Assembly (NCBI GenBank): GCA_964526285.1
Contig: CAZGIW010000006.1
Location: 1 to 64,000 of the forward strand
Direction of reading: 5' to 3'
Length of the DNA: 64,000 bases
From: CAYMAZ01 sp964526285
Lineage (GTDB): Bacteria > Bacteroidota > Bacteroidia > Bacteroidales > DTU049
This document shows positions 25,502 to 34,019 of this stretch, one piece after another. Position numbers and translations under genes: made by a program. Each line of letters starts with the position of its first letter. Positions within the stretch are counted from its first letter, which is position 1. The notes beneath the pieces are model-generated. The model was given only the letters and a program-made list of their open reading frames with translations. It was not told where the DNA came from and made no database searches.

Positions 25502-26071
25502 TTGAAAGAGAAAATTGCTCAATTGTCTGATAACGAACTGATTACTTTGTACAAGCTGCACAAAGACCGAAACTTGGTTGGCGAACTGTACAAAAGGTAT
25601 TCTGGTTTTTGCTTTGCTGTGAGCATGAAATATATGAAGGATGAAGACGATAGTCAGGATGCCGTGATGAGCGTATTTGAAAAACTCTTTGATTACTTAC
25701 TGAAACATAATATTGAAAACTTCAAATCATGGCTCTATTCTGTGGTTAAAAATCACTGCTTGCTTGAACTTCGCAATTCAAAAAGACAAACAAGGCATCA
25801 TGACGAAGGACAGGTTTCTGAAAATATTATGGAAAACAGAGCATTTGTGTATCAAGACACCGATGTTTTGCTGGAAGATACATTGCAGGAACTTGAAAAG
25901 GCAATTCCCCATCTTTCAAAAGAACAGAGAACATGCATCGAACTGTTCTATCTTCATGACAAAAGCTATCAGGAAGTATCAGAAATAACAGGTTATGACA
26001 TGAAAAAAGTGAAAAGTTATATACAAAACGGGAAAAGAAATTTGAAAATAATGTTAGAATCAAATAAATAA
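25502..26071 (+). CDS. ECF-type RNA polymerase sigma factor
   Basis: The 189-residue protein has sigma region 2 (YKRYSGFCFAVSMKYMKDEDDSQDAVMSVFEKLF) and region 4 (LSKEQRTCIELFYLHDKSYQEVSEITGYDMKKVKSYIQNGKRNLKI). The only reasonable start is TTG at 25502: the frame is closed by TGA at 25484 just upstream, and the first internal ATG would remove part of region 2. It is followed by its presumed anti-sigma partner with a TAATG overlap. The inducing signal is unknown. Confidence 0.9.
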   Translation: MKEKIAQLSDNELITLYKLHKDRNLVGELYKRYSGFCFAVSMKYMKDEDDSQDAVMSVFEKLFDYLLKHNIENFKSWLYSVVKNHCLLELRNSKRQTRHHDEGQVSENIMENRAFVYQDTDVLLEDTLQELEKAIPHLSKEQRTCIELFYLHDKSYQEVSEITGYDMKKVKSYIQNGKRNLKIMLESNK

Positions 26072-27120
26072 TGAACAAAAAAATCAGCCACATTTTTTCT
26101 TCCTCACATTGTCCTTCCGAAAAGGAATTACTGGATTATGTGAAAAACAGGCTTGATGCTTCAAAAAAACATCTGGTTGAAGCACATCTTGCCGATTGTG
26201 AAATGTGCAGTGATTATGTGGACGGATTATCGCTTTTGCCCGATGCCGACAAAATTCAGCAAATCACAATTGAGCTGAACAAAAAAATTGATGATGTAGC
26301 TGCAAAAAAGCCCAAAGCCCGTTTTTTTAATATGCGCAATGTAACTGCTGCCGCAGCCGTGCTGACCATACTTGTGGTGGTTACTTTTGTGCTCAATAAT
26401 CAGTTTAAAAAAACGGAGCGCACAGAAACAGCACAATCAACAACTATTTTCGAAGAAGAAGTCGTTGAAGAAACTCTTGAAGGGGAAGATGAACTGGATG
26501 AAACAATTGTTAACCAGCAGGAAAAACCCATTTCAGCTACATATCCTGAGGAAACTGCCTTACAAACAGGAAATGAAAGAAAAGATGAGCAAACTCCACC
26601 AACAACGACATCGATAAAACCGAAAACCACAGGAGAAACACAGGTTCAGGATTCAGAAGATAACAATGGCAGAAATGTGGGTTTTGATGAGGTTGATAAA
26701 GTTGATGATGCAGTTGCTGATGTAGTTGCTGATGCAGATTATTTTTCCACTGTTACTGAAGAGTCTGAACCGAATTTGGAGAGGGAAGATAAACGTGAAG
26801 AAGCAAAAGGCGCTTCTACAAAAACAAGAACCACTGAATCCAAAAAAGCAGAAGTGGTTGAGGTAGAGAGCACATCATCCTCTGTTGCTGAAGCCAATCA
26901 GGGTATTCAATTGTATAATGAACATGAATACAATGCTTCTTTGAAGTATTTTGAAGATGTGTTGCTAAAAAATCCGGGCGACCAGACAGCCCAATGGTAT
27001 TATGCACTAAACCTCATTGCACTGAAGCGTTATGATGAAGCAAAAGTTGCACTTAACAGCATCATTCAATCAGGAGGCAAATACAAAAAACAGGCAGAAA
27101 AGGAATTGAAAAAGCTGTAG
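26071..27120 (+). CDS. membrane anti-sigma factor with zinc motif and TPR tail
   Basis: The N-terminal cytoplasmic part carries HLADCEMC (residues 40-47), the HxxxCxxC zinc-binding anti-sigma motif. One membrane helix follows (about 91-109, VTAAAAVLTILVVVTFVL). The periplasmic part has a long Glu/Thr-rich low-complexity linker (about 120-270) and two TPR-like units at the C-terminus (NQGIQLYNEHEYNASLKYF, QTAQWYYALNLIALKRYDEA). The TAATG overlap with the sigma gene supports a sigma/anti-sigma pair. The TPR sensor end suggests that periplasmic protein binding controls release; this is inference. Confidence 0.85.
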   Translation: MNKKISHIFSSSHCPSEKELLDYVKNRLDASKKHLVEAHLADCEMCSDYVDGLSLLPDADKIQQITIELNKKIDDVAAKKPKARFFNMRNVTAAAAVLTILVVVTFVLNNQFKKTERTETAQSTTIFEEEVVEETLEGEDELDETIVNQQEKPISATYPEETALQTGNERKDEQTPPTTTSIKPKTTGETQVQDSEDNNGRNVGFDEVDKVDDAVADVVADADYFSTVTEESEPNLEREDKREEAKGASTKTRTTESKKAEVVEVESTSSSVAEANQGIQLYNEHEYNASLKYFEDVLLKNPGDQTAQWYYALNLIALKRYDEAKVALNSIIQSGGKYKKQAEKELKKL

Positions 27121-27136
27121 GGATAAAGGTTTTATC

Positions 27137-27173
27137 AAAAAAAAGCCATTCAAAACTGAATGGCTTTTTTTTC
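27137..27173. terminator. bidirectional rho-independent terminator
   Basis: A 12-bp stem (AAAAGCCATTCA with TGAATGGCTTTT) and a short AAAC loop, with A-run and T-run flanks, sits between two convergent genes (anti-sigma and threonine dehydrogenase). Confidence 0.92.
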
Positions 27174-27190
27174 TCACAATTTCAGAGTGA

Positions 27191-28153
27191 CTATATCAAA
27201 CCCTTATCATGTTTAATCTGAATGTTTTTCAGCATATCATCTGTCATTGCTTCCAGATTATAATCAGGACTCCATCCCCATTCTTCGCGGGCTGCTGTGT
27301 CGTCCACATCATTTGGCCATGAATCAGCAATTGCCTGACGGAAATCGGGTTCATAGTTCACCTCAAATTCAGGAATGCGTTTTTTAATGGCTGCTGCAAG
27401 TTCGGCAACACTAAAGCTCATTGCTCCAACATTAAAATCACTGTGATGTTTCAGCTTTGAAAAATCGGCCTGCATCAGGTCAATGGTTGATTTAATACAA
27501 TCGGGCATATACATCATCGGAAGTCTTGTGTCTTCCTTCACAAAACAAGTATATTTTTTGTTTTTGATGGCTTCATAATAAATTGCCACTGCATAGTCAG
27601 TTGTTCCGCCACCTGGCAAAGTTTCGTGGCTGATGATGCCGGGATAACGAAGTCCGCGCACATCAAGTCCGTAGCGTCGAACATAATAATCTCCAAGCAA
27701 TTCGCCTGCAACTTTGGTCAGGCCATACATGGTGGTTGGTTTAAGTACAGTTTCCTGAGGAGCGCGATCCAAAGGAGTTCCGGGACCAAAAACAGCAATA
27801 GAGCTTGGCACAAGCACCTGTTTCATTTTCATTTCACGTGCAATTTCCAAAACATTGAGCAATCCGTTCATGTTTACATCCCATGCAAGCATTGGGTCCT
27901 GTTCGCCTGTGGCGGAGAGAATGGCCGCCATATTGATGATGATATTTACATCATATTTTTTACAAACATTGTAAAGATCTTCACGGTTGACAGCATTGAA
28001 AAACTCAAAAGGACCTGTTTCCATCACTGCCTGTGATGGAGCTGTTTTGCGACCTGTTCCGATAACATTGTCATTTCCGTACATTTTGCGCAGTGTAAGA
28101 ATCAACTCTGATCCAATTTGTCCCGCTGCACCTACAACAAGAATTTTTTCCAT
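27191..28153 (-). CDS. SDR-type L-threonine 3-dehydrogenase (probable)
   Basis: The 320-residue extended-SDR enzyme has the NAD-binding GAAGQIGSE (8-16), the catalytic Ser in VPSSIAVFGPGT and YGLTK (Tyr-x3-Lys). RYPGIIS and the GGGTTDYAV segment distinguish NAD-dependent, epimerase-like threonine dehydrogenases from sugar epimerases. It would oxidise threonine to 2-amino-3-oxobutyrate in amino-acid catabolism. A kbl-type lyase is not in this window. It is monocistronic, with a minus-strand promoter box TAAGTTTG (28200-28193). Confidence 0.88.
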   Translation of the reverse strand: MEKILVVGAAGQIGSELILTLRKMYGNDNVIGTGRKTAPSQAVMETGPFEFFNAVNREDLYNVCKKYDVNIIINMAAILSATGEQDPMLAWDVNMNGLLNVLEIAREMKMKQVLVPSSIAVFGPGTPLDRAPQETVLKPTTMYGLTKVAGELLGDYYVRRYGLDVRGLRYPGIISHETLPGGGTTDYAVAIYYEAIKNKKYTCFVKEDTRLPMMYMPDCIKSTIDLMQADFSKLKHHSDFNVGAMSFSVAELAAAIKKRIPEFEVNYEPDFRQAIADSWPNDVDDTAAREEWGWSPDYNLEAMTDDMLKNIQIKHDKGLI

Positions 28154-28192
28154 AGTTTTTTATTTTTTTTAGGTAATTGTTAATTTTTTTTG

Positions 28193-28200
28193 CAAACTTA
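28193..28200 (-). promoter_or_regulatory. promoter -7 box of the threonine dehydrogenase gene
   Basis: Minus-strand TAAGTTTG matches TAnnTTTG, 39 bases upstream of the ATG. Confidence 0.55.
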
Positions 28201-28381
28201 CTGTAAATTTTTAAAATTCTGAAAATAATAAGTCGCAAAAACCAATTATTAAATGGTCTGATTACAGAAAATTTTAAAGAAGACAATTAAACCACATTGC
28301 TGAACATTTACATTGTTATTGATACTTCTATGCAGAAATCCGTTTTATGTGTTTATCGGTGTAGGGTTGCGAGGCGCGTTT

Positions 28382-28531
28382 CGTTTTAGGTTTTACGTTG
28401 TTCGGTTTTTTTTCGTGAGGGGCTCATTCAGACCGGCTTCCATGGTTTACATAAAAAATATGGTGTTCACTATCCGAAATCCGTATGCTTAAATTTAGTT
28501 TCGTCACACGTAACCGTATAACCTAAAACGC
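28382..28531 (+). repeat. MITE-like element with terminal inverted repeats, copy B
   Basis: The left end CGTTTTAGGTTTTACG (28382-28397) is inverted at the right end (CGTATAACCTAAAACG, 28515-28530), differing at one internal base. The 150-bp interior holds the CGTGAGGGGCTC core shared with copy A. Sequence just outside (28341-28380) also resembles copy A, so the true element may be larger. No open frame is inside. Confidence 0.6.
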
Positions 28532-28576
28532 TATTGCAAAGTTGTGTAGTTACGTGTTATTAAAAAAACAAATGTA

Positions 28577-28606
28577 TTTGGAACTTGCAAAAAAATTGTA
28601 TTTTTG
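28577..28606 (+). promoter_or_regulatory. promoter of the OmpA-domain protein gene
   Basis: A TTTG (28577-28580) and TATTTTTG (28599-28606) are spaced 18 bp apart. The ATG at 28632 follows. Confidence 0.65.
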
Positions 28607-28631
28607 AAAGTTCAATCAATCAGAGGCTATA

Positions 28632-29816
28632 ATGGATTTGCTGCGACTTTGGAAAATGATAATTGTTGGAGTTTTATTAGTGGCTTATTCAAACAATTCA
28701 TGTTCGCAAAATCTGGTTGTAAACGGCAATTTTGATTTGTATTTTCGTTGTCCCCAATCATATAACCAATACAATAACAATATAAAAGACCTAATTCCCG
28801 GATGGGGAACAGTGAACAAATCAACTCCTGATTTCTTTCACCGTTGCAGCCAAAACACTGATGTGGGTGTGCCTCAGAATTTTGCAGGGATTATTGAGCC
28901 TGTTGACGGAGACGGATATATGGGGATAATTCTCAGGGTTGATGAAGAAACATATCCATTTTCTTCTTCATATTCAGAACATATTACAGGCGTACTTGAA
29001 ACACCTTTGGAAAGAGGAAAATCATATTGTTTTTCATTTTACTATGCACTTGCACAGAATTCTGGTATTGTAACCAATACAATTGGGATATACTTCTCTA
29101 AAGACAAACCGGTTTTTCAGGATTATGATGAACAATATGGTTTTCAACCTCAGTTGATATTACATAATGACTCGGTTTTGGGCAGCAGACCCGGATGGAA
29201 TATATTGTCAGCAGTGTATGTGGCCTCAGGAGGTGAAAAGTTTTTTACAATCGGAAATTTTCAACCCTTATCACAAAGTACTGCAATGAAAAGAATGCCG
29301 GAGGTATACAACGATACGAGATTTTTTGCTTATTACTATATTGATGATGTTCGCATGTTTTTGGTTGAGGATGGGCCCTGTTTTGAAGAGGGAGCACTGG
29401 TTTTGTCAGCAGTCAGGATCCCCAATTACACAGACACTATTCAGGAGAATGATAACGATAAATTTAGAATAGGAAGTATTTATACACTGAAAAATCTGCA
29501 TTTCGATTTTGAAAAAACAGAAATCCGCATTGAAGACAGGGGAGAGCTGGATGAGTTGATATTGTTTCTTAAGGAGAATTCAAACATACACATAAAGATC
29601 ATTGGGCACACTGATGCTGTTGGTAATGATGCCTATAATCAACTGCTGTCAGAAAGCAGGGCAAAAGCTGTGATGGAATATTTATATGCAGAAGGCATCG
29701 CTTTGACGAGAATGGCATATATTGGAAAAGGAAGCAGCCAGCCCGTTTCGGACAATGAAACTGAACATGGAAGACAACTCAACCGCAGAGTTGAAATTGA
29801 GTTTTTTGTGCCATAA
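28632..29816 (+). CDS. OmpA-family outer-membrane protein with novel N-terminal domain
   Basis: The 394-residue protein has a signal peptide (NSCS|QNLV). A beta-rich N-terminal domain of about 250 residues begins LVVNGNFDLYFRCPQSYNQY and resembles carbohydrate-binding or jelly-roll modules. A C-terminal OmpA peptidoglycan-binding domain covers about 283-394 (LHFDFEKTEIRIEDRGELDEL, IGHTDAVGNDAYNQLLSESRA, NRRVEIEF). It probably anchors a surface or periplasmic module to the cell wall. It has its own promoter. Confidence 0.87.
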   Translation: MDLLRLWKMIIVGVLLVAYSNNSCSQNLVVNGNFDLYFRCPQSYNQYNNNIKDLIPGWGTVNKSTPDFFHRCSQNTDVGVPQNFAGIIEPVDGDGYMGIILRVDEETYPFSSSYSEHITGVLETPLERGKSYCFSFYYALAQNSGIVTNTIGIYFSKDKPVFQDYDEQYGFQPQLILHNDSVLGSRPGWNILSAVYVASGGEKFFTIGNFQPLSQSTAMKRMPEVYNDTRFFAYYYIDDVRMFLVEDGPCFEEGALVLSAVRIPNYTDTIQENDNDKFRIGSIYTLKNLHFDFEKTEIRIEDRGELDELILFLKENSNIHIKIIGHTDAVGNDAYNQLLSESRAKAVMEYLYAEGIALTRMAYIGKGSSQPVSDNETEHGRQLNRRVEIEFFVP

Positions 29817-30104
29817 GAACATATTTAAAATGTTTCAATGTGTTGGGGCTTTGCACTCGCCCCTGCTGACCGTAAGCCGCTGAAAATCCGGCAATTAGAC
29901 GGCCAACAATAAAGGTTTTAAGTTTGTTGTGCTATTTTGCAATACAGTTTCGTTAGTAACTTGTATAGGTTGGATTATGTTGGATTGGACTTGGGATTAG
30001 TATAATTTCTCTTCGTTTTTAAGTCGGTTTGTTAATTAAAGAAACATTATTCCATTATGAAGATGTAGCATCTCTATTTTAAACTAATTTTAAAACAGTG
30101 GATT
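29817..30104. other. 288-bp non-coding gap
   Basis: The left part contains a GC-rich branched inverted-repeat structure (29841-29908). The right part is AT-rich and holds three TTGGATT-like repeats near 29970-29999. A TAATTTTA box near 30086 could be a weak promoter for the next gene. Nothing coding is supported. Confidence 0.6.
29841..29908. repeat. multibranch inverted-repeat structure
   Basis: An outer stem TGTTGG/CCAACA closes two inner hairpins: GGGGC/GCCCC (29845-29863, sharing bases with the outer stem) and CCGT..ACGG enclosing GCCG..CGGC (29870-29902). The block is far more GC-rich than its surroundings and directly follows the OmpA gene. It could be a terminator-like or processing structure, a small RNA, or another palindromic repeat. 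Confidence 0.4.
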
Positions 30105-33100
30105 ATGAAAGCAGTGGTTTTATTGGCTTTGGCAAACCTGATTTTTTTGGTTTCAGGAGCCCAGACAAAAAAGTATCAGAGCTTGCTCTGGGAAATTTCA
30201 GGCAATGGACTGAGTAAAAAGTCCTATCTTTATGGAACAATGCACGTAAGTGATAGAATTTCTTTTCATTTATCAGATGCATTTTTTGAACATTTGTTAA
30301 ATTCGGATATTGTTGCCACCGAAGTTGATTATGTTGATTGGGTAAAGTATGATAATATTCTTGAAATGCCGGATAATTATTATTATGGTGGCGGAAGCAG
30401 GGGTTTTTACAGGTCTTTTCATCGATTACCTGTATCAAAAGACAACCTGATTAGTATGTTCTATCACCGAAACCGGATGGTTAATTCAATGATGTTTAGA
30501 ACAGATAATCGCAAAATTGACTATCAGGAAGATACATATCTTGATATGTTTATTTTTCAAACGGGCAGAAAATATGGAAAGCAAACAACCGGACTGGAAA
30601 ATCTAAAGGAATCGTGGGCATTGATAAGTTGTCTTTATCAAGACAGATATCACCAGCCTGATGAACAGTCAATGATTCAAATCAGAAAAATTCTGAAAGG
30701 CAGAGAATTCTACGAGGCTGTGAGTGATTTCTACAGAGAGAAAGACCTTGATATGATAGATTCATTGTATTCTCTTTCAAATTCTGAATTTTACAGAGAT
30801 ATTATGCTATACAGACGCAATCAGATTATGGTAAATTCTATGGACTCTCTTATGAAAACAGGAAGTTTGTTTGCCGGAGTGGGTGCCGCACACCTGCCGG
30901 GCGAAAATGGAATTATTGAACTTCTGAGAAATATGGGATATGTGGTTACTCCTGTAATTAGTGAATATACAGACCAGGGCAGGCAACAGAAAAGAAGTAT
31001 TGACAATCTTCTTGCAAAACCTGTTATGATGGAATATGTGAGCACTGACAATATGATATCACTACAAATGTTTGATCAGGTTTTGCATACAAAAAGAAAC
31101 ATTCAAAGCCTTGATCTGGCCAATGGTGGATTTGTCAGCATCAAAAGATTGCCTTTGTTGAATTTTCTATCGAAAGATGGAGCAACAGTGAGTCATTTGA
31201 CATTAGACAGTTTGTTTTTTGAACATATTCCGGGAGAAATTATTTCAAAGGAGTTTGTACAAGTAGACGAAATCTATTCTTATTATGACATAAAAAACAT
31301 TACCAAAACAGGAAATACCCAAAGATACAGGTTTTATTTCACCCCTCTTGAAGTTATTGCTGTTTGCATGATAGGGAACGGAGATTATACAAGAATACAT
31401 GAAGACAACGTTTTTTCTTCCATTGAGCTAAAACAGGCTAAATCTGACTGGGAAATATTTACACATCATAAAAACACTTTTGAAGTTGAAGTTCCATCAT
31501 ATTATTGTGCTTATGGAGTGATACCTGCCGAGCCCAAAAATTCAAATATTGAGCTTTATGCTATGGATTTATCAAACAATTCGGCTTATTTCATAATTGA
31601 AAACTCAATTGAGGACCATCAGTGGATTGAGTATGAATATGAACTGAAAAGAATTCAGGAAGAGTTTTATATTTTTTTCGATGCAGAGCAACAGGGAGAT
31701 GTATTGATTGAAAACAAACGATGTTTATCAGAAGCTGTTTTTGGAGATAAGACAATGGCTCTTCAAACCATAATTAATGTTAACACATATTACCTGATGG
31801 GATGTGTTATGTGTGATGAGGAACAACAGCAAAGGTTTTTTAGTTCATTTTGCTTTACAGATGAGTCACAGCCCGAGAACTACATAACCTATACAGATTT
31901 TGAACTGGGTTTTAGCATTGATTTGCCCTTTGAACAAAATGAAGTACATTTTTTATTGAATTTTGACAAACCAAAGCCACCAATAAAAAAGGATGAAAAT
32001 CTTTTGCGTAGTCAAAGAAAGAATTTTGTATTTCATTCATCAGCAAATGATTATGTTGAGTTAAAAACATTCAAATATCATCCCTACAAGAAAATTTCAA
32101 GTGTGGACAGTGTTTTCATAGAAATCAGAAAACTCTATCTTGATGAAGAGCCAAACTGGCTGGACTTTTTAATTGATGAGGATTTTGACCTGAATGTTTT
32201 TCTTGAAAATCTTTATTCCAATGATAGAATTTCCAAATCAACACTTGGAAACATGCCTTATTTTTCATCCAAAAAAATTGGCCCGGTTACATCCTCCTGG
32301 AATCAGTTGCTGAACATTGGAGAAAAAAAGAAAACCCTGCTTGTTGATGAAAGCAGAAGATGGCACTCAAACGGGGATTATTATACTTATGATTTTATTG
32401 TAAATCAGGAAGGATTCAATCAGGCACTAAAAGTTAGGGTGTTTTTTAAAGACGGATACAGGTTTATTCTTGAAGCTCCTGTGTGTGCAGGTTATCAAAA
32501 CGACAACGGTTTTATTGAAACATTGTTTGAAACGTTTCAACCTGGAAACAAACAGCCGGAGAACTCGGTTTTTGATAATAAGATTGATTTGTTTTTGTCT
32601 CATGTTGAAAGTGATGACGAACAAATGCAAAAGTCTGCATTAAACTCATTTCATTGGATTAGTATTGAGGAAATCACCCGGGAGCAATTGGAAACATTGT
32701 TGGAGTTGATGAACAGGCACCAGGGGGAAACAGATTTCATAGATGAAATTATTGAAAAAGTTGCTCAGCTTGATAACAGCTTTTCGTTTCAAATACTCAG
32801 AGAAATATATGAGAAAGAGAATCTGCACAACAGTCTTAGGTTTTCCATTCTGGAAGAGCTTGCAAGTCTGAAAACAGAAGAATCATATGAACTAATACGC
32901 AACTTGATGCAGTTTGAGATTCCATTGACCAATGACACTTATCAAATTGACAGATTTTTCAGTGTTTTGGAAAAAGCTCCTCAATTAAGCAATCATATGT
33001 TTCCATGGTTGTTTGATTATTTAATTATTGATGAATACAAACAGCCTGTTTTAAATTATTTCAGAAGAACACAGGAGAATATGGAAAATCATATTGTTTT

Positions 33101-33845
33101 GGACGATCCGATAATTCACACTTTAACCACGATGGCAAATCTGGAATATATGAGGGTTAGAAGCTGGAAAAACAACAAAATTGCAAATAAAGAATCTTTT
33201 TTAAGTCTTTATGTTGCTCCCTCTGTTCGACAGCTAAACAGTTTTCTTCATATTCTTTTTCCATATTATGATAAAGAGCAAATTTCATGTTGGTGGGAAA
33301 AGGCCGAACAACTTGAGGTGGGGTTAATTCTGACAGAGATGCTACTGATCAAACTTCACAAAAATATTGAGGATAATCTGTTGATTGAAAAGTTGCTTAA
33401 TTCAAAAGAAACAATGTTTATCACAAGAATAATGCTCAGGAATATGCTGCCCGAATATGAACTGTTACCAATTGCACAGGAAGAGCTGGCAAAAACTGCA
33501 GCAATTGCACTATATCAGATTGATGAGGAAAAGTTTGATTTTGAGTTTTTCACACATAAAGATAAATTTGAAAAGGGGAAAACAATCAGATATTTCTTTT
33601 TTAAAAGTAAAAAACACGACCTACAATCCTGGGAAAGAGAACAAACAATGCTTTTGTGTGTTGGTTTCATTTTGGATGAACACATGATGATAATTGAAGA
33701 TGCTTTTTATTGTGCAACTCAGAAGAGAATTTTCAACGATGACTTTATTCAAGACTACATGGAAGAGATAATTGACAGAAGTTTGAATGAGCATATTATC
33801 AGAAGCTCGTTTACCAAAAACAGAAAAGAAGGCTTCTACTATTAA
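30105..33845 (+). CDS. giant TraB/GumN-domain secreted protein
   Basis: The 1246-residue protein has a signal peptide (SGA|QTKK) and an N-terminal TraB/GumN domain (about 22-290) with the paired motifs YGTMHV (43-48) and GVGAAHLPGENG (258-269). These are the metal-binding histidine motifs of the Tiki/TraB protease-like fold. Ordinary GumN proteins are about 290 residues; here some 950 more follow. Residues about 300-830 are mixed alpha/beta and unrecognised. Residues about 840-1246 are helical with HEAT-like repeats (EEITREQLETLLELMNRHQ, FQILREIYEKENLH, LRFSILEELASLK). There is no sorting domain. The function is unknown; a periplasmic metalloprotease-like enzyme with a large scaffold is one reading. 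Confidence 0.85.
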   Translation: MKAVVLLALANLIFLVSGAQTKKYQSLLWEISGNGLSKKSYLYGTMHVSDRISFHLSDAFFEHLLNSDIVATEVDYVDWVKYDNILEMPDNYYYGGGSRGFYRSFHRLPVSKDNLISMFYHRNRMVNSMMFRTDNRKIDYQEDTYLDMFIFQTGRKYGKQTTGLENLKESWALISCLYQDRYHQPDEQSMIQIRKILKGREFYEAVSDFYREKDLDMIDSLYSLSNSEFYRDIMLYRRNQIMVNSMDSLMKTGSLFAGVGAAHLPGENGIIELLRNMGYVVTPVISEYTDQGRQQKRSIDNLLAKPVMMEYVSTDNMISLQMFDQVLHTKRNIQSLDLANGGFVSIKRLPLLNFLSKDGATVSHLTLDSLFFEHIPGEIISKEFVQVDEIYSYYDIKNITKTGNTQRYRFYFTPLEVIAVCMIGNGDYTRIHEDNVFSSIELKQAKSDWEIFTHHKNTFEVEVPSYYCAYGVIPAEPKNSNIELYAMDLSNNSAYFIIENSIEDHQWIEYEYELKRIQEEFYIFFDAEQQGDVLIENKRCLSEAVFGDKTMALQTIINVNTYYLMGCVMCDEEQQQRFFSSFCFTDESQPENYITYTDFELGFSIDLPFEQNEVHFLLNFDKPKPPIKKDENLLRSQRKNFVFHSSANDYVELKTFKYHPYKKISSVDSVFIEIRKLYLDEEPNWLDFLIDEDFDLNVFLENLYSNDRISKSTLGNMPYFSSKKIGPVTSSWNQLLNIGEKKKTLLVDESRRWHSNGDYYTYDFIVNQEGFNQALKVRVFFKDGYRFILEAPVCAGYQNDNGFIETLFETFQPGNKQPENSVFDNKIDLFLSHVESDDEQMQKSALNSFHWISIEEITREQLETLLELMNRHQGETDFIDEIIEKVAQLDNSFSFQILREIYEKENLHNSLRFSILEELASLKTEESYELIRNLMQFEIPLTNDTYQIDRFFSVLEKAPQLSNHMFPWLFDYLIIDEYKQPVLNYFRRTQENMENHIVLDDPIIHTLTTMANLEYMRVRSWKNNKIANKESFLSLYVAPSVRQLNSFLHILFPYYDKEQISCWWEKAEQLEVGLILTEMLLIKLHKNIEDNLLIEKLLNSKETMFITRIMLRNMLPEYELLPIAQEELAKTAAIALYQIDEEKFDFEFFTHKDKFEKGKTIRYFFFKSKKHDLQSWEREQTMLLCVGFILDEHMMIIEDAFYCATQKRIFNDDFIQDYMEEIIDRSLNEHIIRSSFTKNRKEGFYY

Positions 33846-33966
33846 TCCGGATTTGGAAACAAACAAGATTCCCATGAGATTATGGAATGGCACTAAATAA
33901 TCAGAGGTGGTGTAAATTTTTTGGTCATTTTCTTCAAATCATATGCTCTGTTTGCAAAGATTTTCA

Positions 33967-33974
33967 TAATTTTG
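33967..33974 (+). promoter_or_regulatory. promoter -7 box of the EF-G2 gene
   Basis: TAATTTTG matches TAnnTTTG and lies 45 bases before the ATG at 34020. Confidence 0.6.
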
Positions 33975-34019
33975 CAAACTCTTGAAGAAAATGACTTAAA
34001 AATTTGAATATCAAACATT

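Larger units (their letters stand above)
28154..28631. other. 478-bp non-coding gap between divergent genes
   Basis: It holds the threonine dehydrogenase promoter on the left, a MITE-like element at 28382-28531 with related sequence from about 28341, and the OmpA-protein promoter at the right. No gene is supported. Confidence 0.75.
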
